A stretch of 14,660 nt of DNA from Alectoria sarmentosa (taxonomy: Eukaryota > Ascomycota > Lecanoromycetes > Lecanorales > Parmeliaceae). Both the position numbers and the translations under genes were made by a program. How positions within the stretch are numbered: the first letter of the stretch is position 1; every line of letters starts with the position of its first letter. The notes beneath the pieces are model-generated. The model did no database searches, was not told where the DNA came from, and saw only the letters and a list, made by a program, of their open reading frames with translations. The stretch lies in the NCBI GenBank assembly GCA_009733775.1, contig WOGZ01000566.1:1-14660 (forward strand). Reading direction: 5' to 3'. Positions 1 to 8,722 of the stretch are shown in pieces.

Positions 1-1108
1 ATCAATTTCGTTTTGAACGAAACGATTTTCGCGAATTTTTATCTCGTTTTTATAAGATTATTATTGATAAAGACGAAATTATAAAAATTTTATATAAATT
101 TAAACTTATAATTTAATAATCGAATAATATCGCTCGTGATTAATAAAAGCAAATAATATAATTATAACGAAAAATCAATGCAATAAAACTTTAATTATTA
201 AAAAAAAATTTAAAAAAAGATTTAAAAAACGAATTTTTTTATAATAAATTCAAAAATCGATTTATATCGAAAAAATTTTTTTTTTTAAATTATTTAATTT
301 TTTTGTCTTTACGAATGAAAAAAAATTTATATAAAACGATTAATCTTTCAAAATAAATCATAAACTTATTATCAATCATAATTGATATTTTATTGTTACA
401 TTCAAATTAATTTATATCATTTTTAAATTAAAAGAAAAAGCTTTAAAATAAATCATAAAACGTCGATTGAGAAATTATTCGAATTCATATTAATTTTATA
501 AAAAAATAATGAATAATTTAATCGATATTCACGAGAATTTTAATTGATAAAATAATATTAAATAACAATATAATTCTCTTTAACAAAATATTATATCTTT
601 TATAAAATTTTACGTCGACTTTATTCGATTTAATCAAATTATCGATAAAGATAAAGATAATATGATACGACATTTACGTTTAAAAATTCGTAAAAGTTTA
701 TAAAAGAATTAAAACGCATATGAAAGTTTCAGCGAGTTAACATTTATTAAAAAATATTTATGAAAATTGAACAACATTCAACGTATTAAATATAAAAAAA
801 AATTTAAAACATTCACATTTAAGATTGTATTTTCAATAAAAAAATCAATTATTTTAACAATAAAAATCATTCGCATTATAATAACATTTATAAAATTTAT
901 TACATCGATTTTATTTATCAAAGTTAAAGTCGAAATCGATATTAAAAAGTTTATGTGTTACAATTGCAATCAAATTAAACACATTAAACGTAATTATTTT
1001 CAATCGAATAAGAAAACTGCTCGAATACATATTATAAAAATAAATAATAACGACGACGATGATTTGAAAAACTTTTTAAATGACTCGAAAAAAGATTATT
1101 TTTTTTAA
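1..1108 (+). pseudogene. gag: Gag of OUTER, 5'-truncated and RIP-decayed
   Basis: Gag packages element RNA into virus-like particles. The window opens about 62 residues into the protein as defined by the MIDDLE copy (start 12661). A charged, coil-like stretch (…FERNDFREFL…) occurs at 6-41. A capsid-like helical region around 430-760 contains the pattern FNQIIDKDKDN…IRHLRLKI, aligned by eye to the retrotransposon Gag (PF03732-like) fold. The last 113 codons (767-1108) are open, ending in an acidic DDDD tail and a TAA. The zinc knuckle at 956-997 has lost its last Cys (now Tyr). The reading frame at bases 3-100 differs from that at 611-1108, so at least one indel lies between them. The ATG at 767 is internal and not the true start. 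Family assignment is firm; function is lost. Confidence 0.82.
956..997 (+). other. Degenerate CCHC zinc knuckle of OUTER Gag
   Basis: The codons read C-Y-N-C-N-Q-I-K-H-I-K-R-N-Y, that is CX2CX4HX4 followed by Tyr where the fourth ligand Cys belongs. The MIDDLE copy keeps that Cys (TGT) and has Asp-Cys where this copy has Asn-Tyr. The differences are G-to-A changes, as expected from RIP on the opposite strand. Zinc knuckles of this type bind element RNA. Confidence 0.85.
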
Positions 1109-1650
1109 AATCACGATAAAAGATAATACGAACGTGTGTTTAACGAATATTTCAAATAATTTTTTAACACGATGTTTCTTTCGAATAACAATTACGTTAT
1201 TATTATAAAATCGATAAATAACATTTTCGAATTCTTTTATAAATTGCGAATGTATTAAGATTTATATCGTTATTAATAAAATCATTATATTAAAAATATA
1301 TAAACGTTTATAAATCGAATCTTATTTTTTTTTCAAATCAAAATCATTATAAGATTATAATAAACGATTATTTAAACAATTTATCATTTATTATCTTTTA
1401 TTTATTTTGAACATACACGATTATAAAAAAAGATCTTATTTTATTTTTATCGTTTTATTAAAACAACACGATTTGATTCTCAAAAAATCATAAATGAATA
1501 AACATAAAATCGTATTCGATATGTTAAAAGATAAAATGTTATTTATATTTAAATGATATAAATATGATGACAATAAAGCATTAGCATTTAAAAATTTATC
1601 GTTTTTATTAAAAACATTATTTGTTATCATTATACGATCTTTTAAATTTA
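1109..1650 (+). pseudogene. pol: Protease region of OUTER Pol
   Basis: This is the Pol frame following Gag, in a different frame from Gag. It translates with scattered stops and matches the MIDDLE copy residue by residue (…ITIKDNTNVCL…, …FINCECI…). Near 1494-1535 the text M-N-K-H-K-I-V-F-D-M-L-K-D-K-M-L-F resembles the end of the aspartic protease region of fungal gypsy polyproteins, the familiar stretch where a Trp/Met-x-x-KH motif leads to a conserved D-M. I could not identify the catalytic D-S/T-G with confidence. The likely site near 1200-1220 has stops and substitutions in both copies. The domain assignment rests on position between Gag and RT plus the C-terminal pattern. Confidence 0.6.
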
Positions 1651-2458
1651 TTGTTAAAAATGAATCGAATAAAAATAATTTCGATATCGATCATTTCAAA
1701 GACACCTCAAATAGAAAAAGGTCGATATTAACATTTAAAGCATTTAAAGAAAAAATGATCAAGAAGTTTAATCTCATCGATATTATTAAAATTAACGTAT
1801 CGATTTATTATTATTTAATTCGAAATAAAGAAAATAAGCTCTTTTCTTTGACAATAAATAAGATTTACGATATTTTCAATAAATTTTTCGAGATTATATG
1901 ATAATTATAATGAGATAATCGCATATCGATTAATAAATTATATTTATGCGATTTCGAAATCAAATATAAGAGATGCTATAAATTATATATATCGAAAAAC
2001 GTTTAAATTAATAATGTTAAAATCTTCATTTCTCAAGAAATTCTTAATAAATTCTTTATAAATTATCATAATTACGTAAATGTTTTTAATAAATTATAAG
2101 CGAATATATTATTTTTATATCGTTTTTATAATCACAAATTGAAATTCGTTGAAAAAATAAATAAAAGTTTATTATTTAAAAATCGAATTTATTTATTATC
2201 AAATCACAAATTCGAATAAATCAAAAAATATTTAAACGAACATTTAAAAAAAGAATTTATCGTATTTAATTATGTTTCATTCGTCTCATTTATTTTATTT
2301 ATTAAAAAATCAAATGAAGGTTTACGATTTTATATAAATTATCGAAAGTTGAACGCTATTATCAAAAGAAATCGATATTTTATTTTATTAATAAATGAGA
2401 TTTTGACAAAAATATAAAATTGCAAATATTTTATACGATTTAATATTATCGTTATTTT
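1651..2458 (+). pseudogene. pol: RT N-terminal half of OUTER Pol, cut by MIDDLE insertion
   Basis: The linker upstream of RT (1700-2100, …LTFKAFKEKM… then …YHNYVNVF…) matches the conserved approach segment of fungal gypsy Pol. The RT fingers follow at about 2140-2420: YLLSNHKFE, KKYLNEHLKKEFI, YRKLNAIIKRNRYF. Motif A at 2436-2455 reads R-F-N-I-I-V-I-F, with the catalytic Asp codon at 2442-2444 now AAT (Asn); MIDDLE still has GAC there. The frame stays the same from the protease end (1494) through motif A and, after removing the inserted 11,130 bases, on to the YLNN motif at 13758. The coding frame was therefore intact before RIP, apart from stops. It is inactive. Confidence 0.88.
2454..2458. 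repeat. Left target-site duplication of MIDDLE (atttt)
   Basis: The bases atttt directly precede the LTR terminus TGTTAAAA and are repeated exactly at 13584-13588 after the other LTR. A 5-bp duplication is usual for Ty3/gypsy integrases. Joining 2458 to 13589 restores continuity with the homologous uninterrupted site at about 5984-6006 on the minus strand. Confidence 0.95.
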
Positions 2459-2662
2459 TGTTAAAACCAGCATAAAGTTATATTATATGAGTGTATTAAA
2501 TAAGATAATTAAGTGAAAAGAAAGTATATACATAAAAAAAAGACATTTATATGAAAACAAATGTCTTTATCAAGTCACGCTAAGTTCAATCGAGTAATGT
2601 TAAAGAAATGTGATGTTAAAGAAAAGTTAACTTTATTAAGAATATAGGGTACGCTCGTAACA
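2459..2662 (-). repeat. 3' LTR of MIDDLE (204 bp)
   Basis: On the plus strand it begins TGTTAAAACCAGC and ends CGCTCGTAACA; in the element's sense it starts TGTTACGAGCG and ends TTTTAACA, giving the standard TG…CA with a 5-bp inverted terminus. It aligns without gaps to 13380-13583. By hand I count about 19 mismatches in 204 bases, all transitions. Confidence 0.95.
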
Positions 2663-2665
2663 TTA

Positions 2666-2677
2666 TTCTTTTCTTTC
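2666..2677 (-). other. Decayed polypurine tract of MIDDLE
   Basis: On the minus strand GAAAGAAAAGAA is followed by TAA and then the 3' LTR start TGTTACGAGCG. The INNER element has GAAGGGGGGGA-TAA-TGTTATGAGCG in the same place. The tract therefore looks like the same plus-strand priming site with G changed to A. Its position fixes the element orientation as minus. Confidence 0.8.
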
Positions 2678-3012
2678 AAAAAGCGATATCTCAACGCTGT
2701 AAAAATCAAAGAAATGTGTTTATGATTTGCCTTGTGTCTTCGAAACATTTAATTGATAACCATTTTCAATTAAAGAAAGTTGACGATAATAGCGATAACA
2801 ACATATCGTGAGAAGTTCGTTTATAACATCGTCGATATTATGATATTTTGTCGTTTTAAACGTTTAAAAATAACGTGATTTAATAAAGAATTAATGTTAT
2901 AATCGCCGTCGAAACATTTGAATGTTTAATATCATTTGATATTTCATATTTCGAGCGGAAAAAGAATCGCAGAAATTAAGCGATATAATTAAATAAGGTC
3001 TCTCAAACCGAA

Positions 3013-3038
3013 TCGAATCGCAGACGCTAAATTTTATT
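3013..3038 (-). repeat. 26-base block shared with INNER 3' region
   Basis: On the minus strand AATAAAATTTAGCGTCTGCG runs on into ATTCGA. It matches INNER 8723-8748 on the plus strand with four differences, all transitions, including a 13-base identical core (tttagcgtctgcg). Confidence 0.7.
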
Positions 3039-3297
3039 TGAAGTTTATATGTGTTTTGATAATGTTCTGAGTAATCTTTCTTCGTAAATTATTATATATA
3101 TGATATCGAATAAGATTAACAATGATGATAATAAGGTTTTAAAACGACGTTAAGGGGCTTTGAAAAATGTTTATAATGTGAATAATAAGGGCCGCGTGTT
3201 CGTTTAAGTCTTGTATCAACACGTTATCGTCGACATCGATCGATTTTATCGTTAAAAAAATAACGTGAAGACGCACGCATAATAATCGAAAATTATA

Positions 3298-3334
3298 TAT
3301 AATCATCGTCGTTCATTGTAATAACGACGATTAT
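3298..3334. other. Hairpin next to a homopurine run in MIDDLE 3' region
   Basis: atcgtcgtt (3305-3313) pairs perfectly with aacgacgat (3323-3331) across a 9-base loop. The stem extends outward (tataatc / gattata) past a 3-base bulge. A 26-base pure A/G run follows at 3335-3360. The stem has stayed intact although the surroundings are mutated. No function is assigned. Confidence 0.5.
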
Positions 3335-3423
3335 AAAAAAGAAAAAAAAAAGAGAAAAAATGAATAATAAGATTTTTTTATAAATCAATCGTTAATTTAA
3401 TTAAATAATATCTAATTTTTCTA

Positions 3424-3597
3424 TTTTAACTTATTTGAATATCTTTTATAAAAATCTTTTATTACGTCTTTTACATTATCGAATTCACTTTCATTAATGT
3501 TATATTAATTAAAATCTTTATCGACGTTTTCTCATTTAATTTTATATTTAAAACGATTTTATAATCTTTTTAAATTTAATATATCTTTAATTATTCA
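3424..3597 (-). pseudogene. Chromodomain-like C-terminal module of MIDDLE integrase
   Basis: The 58 codons before the TAG at 3421-3423 read (with TGA/TAA in place of probable Trp or Arg/Gln) x-I-I-K-D-I-L-N-L-K-R-L at the start, then KYKIK-x-ENVDKDFN-x-Y in the middle, and FDNVKDVIKDFYKRY at the end. This follows the chromodomain pattern: an initial W-x-V-E-x-I-L strand, a Y-x-V-K-W strand, an aromatic in the W-Y/E-P position, then a helix ending near F-Y/H-x-R-Y. In chromoviruses this tail directs integration to methylated-histone chromatin. Three of the four stops sit exactly where conserved Trp codons belong (TGG to TGA/TAA). The frame differs from the integrase core, so an indel lies between them. 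Confidence 0.65.
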
Positions 3598-4952
3598 TTT
3601 TTTTTTATCTTTAACGATGATAATTTTAAAAAAAAAGTTTTTTTAATTAGATAATGAATTAATAACGACGAGATTTAAGAATTTAAAATGAAAAACGTTA
3701 TAAATTTTTATGATTTTAAATAATTTCAATTTATAAAAAGAATCGATAATAATATAATTTTAAATGAATCGAACATTTTATTATTCAATTTTTTAAATGA
3801 TTTATTTATAACGATGTTTTTATTATTAAAAAAAACGAAATCGTTTTTTTTAAACGTTATATCTTTTTTATAACGATTAATTTATTCGATTATCGCAAAT
3901 TGTGTTTTATTTAAATTATCGCGTATATAAACGAAAACGTTTTATATATAATTAATAATATTTTTTACTTTTATAACATTAAAACGTTTTCGAATAATAA
4001 CGTAATTAATAATATTAAAATTAAAACTTATATAAAAATGAAAATCTTTATTTATATAAAAGAGCGACACATTAATAAAGATTGAAACATTATTATTATT
4101 CGCAAATTCGATTATAAATATTTATTTTATTCAATTATTTTATATATGATTATAATAAATACGTAAATAACGTTTTAAATTCTAATTACTTCGTTTTATT
4201 TATTCATTTATTTTAAAATAAAAGATCGTAAATAATTTAATTTGAATATCGAGTCTTTTATAAAAAGATTTTCATATTATAACAACAAATTGTGAGTCTC
4301 GATCGAACATTATTAATGTTGATAATTCGTATATACGAAAGACTTTTTTAATGAGCATTTCAATAATGCTCTTAATAAATATGTTATTATTTTCCATCGT
4401 GTATAATACGTAATGACGCTTTTTAATTAAACGATTTATTACGATTTATATAACGTTATGATTTTTTGATAATAATAAATCGACGATGAAATTTATAAAA
4501 ATGTTTTATTAACGTTTTTGTGGAATTGAAAGTGATTATAATAAATCATGTTCACGATGTTTAAGAGTTTTAATTCTTTTATAAATGTAACAATTATTAA
4601 CATATATAACGATTGTTGTTCTCATATTCTTTTAATAATATTTTCATTTGAATAATTCATATATACGAATAACTTCTGAATGATTATATATAAGTTAATC
4701 GTATATTTCTTAAATAATAATCGTGTATATAAACTTAAATACTCATAAGCGATCTTTGTGATAAAAAATATCGTTTATAATAACGCATTTATTAAATATA
4801 ATATCTTTTAATTTCTTTTTATCATCAATAATTGCCTCGCGTATTTCGTTATATTCATTATCAACTTTATTCGTTTCGAACACTTTATGATAAAAAGAAT
4901 TATTAATAATATTGATTTTGAATTCGATATTATCGAGATTTAAACGGTTCAA
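3598..4952 (-). pseudogene. pol: Integrase of MIDDLE Pol (DDE core damaged)
   Basis: Integrase joins element cDNA to host DNA. An open stretch 4952-4743 corresponds to the region between RNase H and the integrase zinc domain (…IREAIIDDKKKLKD…, …DIFYHKDRL). The catalytic core follows in the same frame. The first Asp lies in I-N-F-I-V-D-L-L-L-S, where Asn (AAT, 4491-4493) replaces Asp of the usual M-D-F. The second Asp is kept in F-D-R-D-S-Q-F (4302-4304; family S-D-R-G-x-Q-F). The Glu is Lys in x-I-K-R-S-N (AAA, 4194-4196; family Q-T-E-R-x-N). Two of three catalytic residues are therefore lost by G-to-A change. About 3600-4130 is too eroded to read except for a patch near 3640-3740 before the chromodomain-like tail. 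Confidence 0.85.
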
Positions 4953-4973
4953 TGTAAAAATAATTTGATATTG

Positions 4974-5490
4974 TTATTTGAATCGTTTATTTATAAAGTC
5001 GATAAATTTGCATTTAATCATTTGAATGAGAGCATCAATTTTAAGATTTTGTGATCTCGAACGATAAATGATTTTGATGTTATATTCGAATAACATATCG
5101 AGATATCTAATTTGACGACGATTTAAGTCACGTTTTTCAACAAAATATATAAAATCTTTATAATTCGTGAATATCTTAATCGAAATGTTAATACATTTCA
5201 ATTCGGGTCGTTAATGTTTTAAATATCGAATAATGACGAGTAATTTTTTATCGTAAATTTGATAATTGCACTCGATCGAAATCAGGTTTTTGTTATAAAA
5301 AATCATTAAATGTAATATTTTCTCATTATCATATTATGATAATATTTTCTCGTTGATATAGTCGAAAGAATCCGTTTTCAAAATTGTTTTTTTGAATTTA
5401 TCGAAATGTCGCAAAATAGAAACTCGTGTAACATTAATTTTCAATTAAATAAAGACTTTTTAACAGACGAGTGATCATTCGTAAATAACA
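4974..5490 (-). pseudogene. pol: RNase H of MIDDLE Pol
   Basis: RNase H removes the RNA template during reverse transcription. The C-terminal 75 codons (5201-4974) are open and contain L-N-R-R-Q-I-R-Y, Y-N-I-K-I-I-Y-R-S and I-D-A-L, the standard gypsy signature LNRRQ…F.IvYRpG.qN..aDALSR. Upstream, KTDSFDY (Asp codon 5370-5372) matches ETDAS and keeps its Asp. YDKKLLVI shows Lys where the catalytic Glu of YDKELLAI belongs, and TNYKDF shows Asn for the Asp of TDHKNL. The family assignment is secure; the enzyme is dead. A homologous stretch in OUTER lies at 14380-14600. Confidence 0.9.
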
Positions 5491-6413
5491 TTTTTTTTTA
5501 TAAAACGAATCATCGGTTTGATTATTTTCGAGAAATCTTTTATAAATCTTTTATAAAAATTATAAAAGTCGATAAAGGCTTATATTTATTTTAGATTTAT
5601 AGGTTATATTTAATCGACGACGATTTATATCTTAATCGAATTTATTCGTAATTCATCGATAGATATTAATAGATTAAGAAATTTGATCTCTTATATATGA
5701 AATTCGCATTTAAAGATGTTCATTTGTAAATCGGCTTCTCGTAACTTTTAAAGAATTAATCGAATATATTAAATGTGTTTTTTTTTGATTTTGCTATAAA
5801 TAAGAATATTATTTAAATATACTTGACAAAAGTTATTTAGATATTTAAAAAAAAATGTCGTTTATGTATTATTAATAAATAATAAAATTATTTGTTAATT
5901 TAAATGAAAGCATTCGATATTTGTATGTTTTAAGAAATATAATAAATATAATAAAGTTCTCGCTATCGAGATGCATTTGAAGCTTATTAAAAATAACGAT
6001 AATGTCAAGTCGTATAAAATATTTGCAATCTTATATTCTTATTAAAACCTCATTTATCAATGAAATAAAATATCGATTTCTTTTGATGATAGCGTTCAAC
6101 TTTCGATAATTCACACAAAATCGTAAATCTTCATTTGATTTCTCAATAAATAAAACAGATAAGACAAATGAAGCATAATTAAATACGATAAATTCTTTTC
6201 TTAAATGTTCGTTTAGATATTTCTTAATTTGTTCGAATTTGTGATCTGATAATAAATAGATTCGATTTTTAAATAATGCATTTTTATCTGCTTTTTTAAC
6301 AAATTTCAATTTATGATTATAAAAACGATATGAAGATAATACGTTCGCTTATAATTTATTAAAAATATTTATATAATTATGATAATTTATAAAGAATTTA
6401 TAAGCATTTTTTA
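5491..6413 (-). pseudogene. pol: Reverse transcriptase of MIDDLE Pol
   Basis: An open block (6309-6031, 92 codons) holds the RT fingers: YLLSDHKFEQIKKYL, KEFIVFNYASF, LRFCVNYRKLNAI, KRNRYF. Motif A follows as R-L-D-I with its Asp kept (6004-6006), then RMLSFKLTN (family LVMPFGLTN). The catalytic box reads Y-L-N-N (5808-5819) instead of YLDD. Downstream NILIYSK and KCEFH are recognisable. Motif A and YLNN are in different frames: one base too many in an A/T run (5847-5855, nine A on the plus strand against eight aligned bases in OUTER). The 5' part of this gene was separated from protease by INNER at 6414-10447. This is a clear gypsy RT, inactive. Confidence 0.92.
5808..5819 (-). other. RT catalytic box YLDD mutated to YLNN (MIDDLE)
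   Basis: The minus-strand codons TAT TTA AAT AAT are followed by ATT CTT ATT TAT AGC (ILIYS), which fixes the frame as the conserved YLDDILIYS box. Both Asp codons have become Asn by G-to-A. The same double change is present in OUTER at 13758-13769. Confidence 0.9.
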
Positions 6414-6418
6414 AGGAA
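6414..6418. repeat. Left target-site duplication of INNER (aggaa)
   Basis: aggaa directly precedes the left LTR of INNER; the right copy at 10443-10447 is agaaa. They differ by one G/A transition. OUTER provides the empty-site counterpart around 2028-2058, where the two flanks are contiguous. Confidence 0.85.
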
Positions 6419-6584
6419 TATTACGAGCGTATTTTATTCAGCCTTATTGCCTACTTAGTTTTATCGGCTTTAACGTGATTCAGGAACTTACATATAGGCC
6501 TCTCTTTTTTATATATAGTTTTTTAAACTTATTATTCTCGTTATATACACTCATATGATCTTAGACTTTATGCTGATTCTGATA
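6419..6584 (+). repeat. 5' LTR of INNER (166 bp)
   Basis: It begins TATTACGAGCG (the first G of TG has become A) and ends GATTCTGATA. It aligns without gaps to 10277-10442; I count about 28 mismatches by hand, all transitions. The shared CACTCATATGAT and ACTTTATGCT blocks near the end also occur in the MIDDLE LTR. A TATA-like stretch (tatatata) lies at about 6510-6518, a possible promoter. Confidence 0.93.
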
Positions 6585-6597
6585 TTATAATAAGTCT
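6585..6597 (+). other. Candidate primer binding site of INNER
   Basis: TTATAATAAGTC follows the 5' LTR directly. The MIDDLE element has TTATAATTAAGTC in the same position on the minus strand. Position and conservation suggest the minus-strand primer site. I cannot name the primer: it could be a tRNA 3' end, or a self-priming arrangement as known for Tf1. Confidence 0.5.
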
Positions 6598-7319
6598 TTT
6601 TTGTACACTTATTCGGCGAAGAAAAGTGACGGGTTTTTTATTACTGCTCGAAATAAGTGATCGAGCCTGATAAAGAACACGCTGGGTCTTTCTATCATAT
6701 AAACATTTTATAAATAAAAAACCTACATCGCAACCTACATCGTTCGAAAGAACACATATTATATTATTCAGATTTTCAACGGCAATTCGATTCATTAAAA
6801 AATGAGTTTTACATCACATTTTAAAGAAATTCTTCTCCGCTTGTATTATACTCACTTAGCTTCATCGCTACCCCATTAATATTCGACGAAGCTTAATACA
6901 ATCGAAAGAATACTATTTAAGACACTCATATTTTTTATGGCGACTCGATTGATTCAAAAACAAGCCTGCTATCACTTTTATAAGAAAACACATTTTCAAC
7001 ATTAAAATAATGAAATCTTCATCAAAATCTCAACATCACAATTATTATGTCTATCACAAAAGCATCTGCCTTCGTCGTAAAAAGCATAACGTTTTATAAA
7101 TTCGATTTAATAGCACTCGCTCTTATTGAGAATATTAACACTTTACTCGAAAATATCGAAATTTTTATATAACACATTATGAATTCTTTTTAACAACTTA
7201 TATTAATATCAAAATACGTCCCTTTATAATGACGATTATTTACATATTATGATTAATTTTATCTTATATATGAAGACCTATATACTCGCTATTCGTCTTT
7301 TAACTCGCCACGATTACGC
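6598..7319 (+). other. Leader of INNER between primer site and Gag
   Basis: About 720 bases with no coding pattern I recognise. A short direct repeat of acctacatcg occurs twice at about 6720-6742. The open stretch on the opposite strand (6795-6568) resembles nothing and runs antisense into the LTR, so I do not call it a gene. The Gag frame stays open upstream of 7320 to about 7260, so the leader may be slightly shorter. Confidence 0.45.
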
Positions 7320-8222
7320 ATGTTATATATATAGCGCTCTCTTTCTGCTGAGAATCTTTATCGACAATTTTAATTATAGAAGAATTAATCGGAGAATCAA
7401 GAATTATAAGATTAAGAATTATTTAATAACTCTGCATTTTCTTTTTCATCTTCGCTATGAGATCTTGAAACGCTAAAAACATATCGCTCTTTTAAAACAA
7501 CACATGAACCACCCTTATCACAAACGTCATTTAGATTTAAATAATCACTTAAATTTATACTTAGTTTTAAACTATCAGATCCACCTGTTTTTAATGATAT
7601 TAATAGATTTAAATTCGAGAACTGAAAACTTCGGATTCAAGACAAGCTTCTTCTTAATAGAAATCATTATTTTATCGAGACATTTTAAATTAATTATGTC
7701 ATATCGCGACTTGATAAAAAGGTAAGTGAGCATATAATATTTAAACGTCGAGATTTTACTACAAATTTTTACATTACTACTAAGAACGTTTTGAATTAAC
7801 TTAACGATCTCTACGAAACATTATCATATATCGAATATAAGACAAATTAATATATCTGCGAGAATCTTAAATAGAAAGTCGAACAATCATTTTCGAAATT
7901 TTATATAAAGTTTATGAGATATGTCGCTGATGATCAGTCATAAAAACGTTAGTTGATAAAATGTTTGAAAAATAATATTATTAAACGATTACGAGAGGCA
8001 TATATGATGATGAGCACCGAACGAGATTGAATATTTGCATAGCATAAAAACTATTTAACACGCGTTGATTTTTATCAACGACTTAATTTAAAAAAAGAGA
8101 TCATCAAAAAGACGAATGTATTCGCTAAACAATACGCTAAAATAAGACTTAAGGCTGCATACAAGAATCGTGGCAAATACGTTATTATTCCTCGCTTTGA
8201 TTTAAAGAACTATCGACGTTAA
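7320..8222 (+). pseudogene. gag: Gag of INNER, one continuous frame with RIP stops
   Basis: Read in one frame from the ATG at 7320, about 300 codons form a recognisable Ty3/gypsy Gag interrupted by more than a dozen stops. Nearly all stops are at codons explained by CAA/CAG or TGG changes. Order: an E/Q/N-rich N-terminus (SAENL…SENQEL), the capsid entry L-S-D-P-P-V-F-N (around 7572), WKLRIQDKLL-like helix with TGA for Trp, YVISRLDKKVSEHI, then FSKFYIKFMRY (7887-7919) and NNIIKRLREAYM. This is the family pattern KfPDPpvF…FaeFyaeFmRy…LrdkLs.rLr. It is related to but clearly different from the MIDDLE Gag. No zinc knuckle was recognised. No frameshift is needed over about 900 bases, so it was probably a working gene until RIP. 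Confidence 0.8.
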
Positions 8223-8722
8223 AAATATAGTCGTTAGCAAGATCTCAAAGATTGCTTCGCAGTCAAAAGTAAAGTCACATATCAATTAAGCTTACTGATA
8301 TTCAGCCCCGCTGAGAGATTTAATATCGTTAAAATAATATACGATTTGAATTCGAAGACTTAAATTCGTGATTTTCAGCAGTTATTATGTGTTAACATTA
8401 GTAATAAAAAAAACACGATATGATGTATTCTTAAACTAATTAAACCAGCATGCGATTCGACAAAACATCGAATATGCTATTTTTGAGCGATTTAAATTCA
8501 TTCGCAAAGTCGATTATTTAGAGACTTATTACTTAGTAATAGTATCGTATGAAATCTACTAAGCATGGCACCCTTACTAATATATGCATAAACGATGTTT
8601 AAAAGCATATCATATCGTCAGTTGACCTCGCTATCGTCGTTAAAACATTTACACGAATTCGTACTTTTTCATCTTAATAGAGAAAGTTATCGAGAAACTC
8701 ATATTAAATCATGCGACGTTTG

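Larger units (their letters stand above)
1..2458 (+). mobile_element. OUTER Ty3/gypsy retrotransposon, 5' internal part
   Basis: This is the internal region of a Ty3/gypsy-type element read left to right: Gag, protease, then the N-terminal half of RT. It is interrupted at 2458 by the MIDDLE element and resumes at 13589. Its identity follows from co-linearity with MIDDLE on the opposite strand: base 1 matches about 12476, and the match runs on to about 5997 once INNER is skipped. Its own LTRs lie outside the window. The MIDDLE copy gives the uninterrupted sequence across the insertion site, so the split is certain. The DNA is extremely AT-rich and full of in-frame stops, consistent with RIP. 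Confidence 0.9.
2678..3420 (-). other. 3' noncoding region of MIDDLE
   Basis: About 740 bases between the apparent end of Pol and the polypurine tract show no coding pattern on either strand. The region is less AT-saturated than the coding part. It contains a 26-base block (3013-3038) shared with INNER, a hairpin (3298-3334) and a homopurine run (3335-3360). I read it as a long 3' untranslated region. Confidence 0.6.

Noticed and set aside
642..660. Microsatellite-like gataaagataaagata as a regulatory repeat
   Set aside because: It codes the D-K-D-K-D stretch of Gag; MIDDLE has the matching segment at about 11817-11835.
767..1108. 113-codon open frame as a stand-alone gene
   Set aside because: It is the C-terminal part of OUTER Gag; the same frame continues upstream through stops and matches MIDDLE Gag, and its ATG is internal.
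1192..1222. Protease catalytic D-S/T-G in OUTER (and 11240-11290 in MIDDLE)
   Set aside because: The expected place has stops and no clean D-S-G in any frame; I could not support a specific residue.
1436..1630. 64-codon open frame on the minus strand
   Set aside because: It is antisense to the OUTER protease region, has low-complexity composition and no counterpart pattern.
6568..6795. 75-codon open frame on the minus strand
   Set aside because: It overlaps the INNER LTR and leader in antisense and resembles no family; chance opening in less mutated sequence.
7249..7725. Two open frames (7249-7476 and 7504-7725) as proteins
   Set aside because: They lie in frame 1 while the recognisable Gag reads in frame 3 over the same bases; they are shadows.
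8250..8290. Possible zinc knuckle after INNER Gag (DCFAVKSKV…)
   Set aside because: Only one Cys is present, and recovering the second ligand would need more than RIP-type changes.
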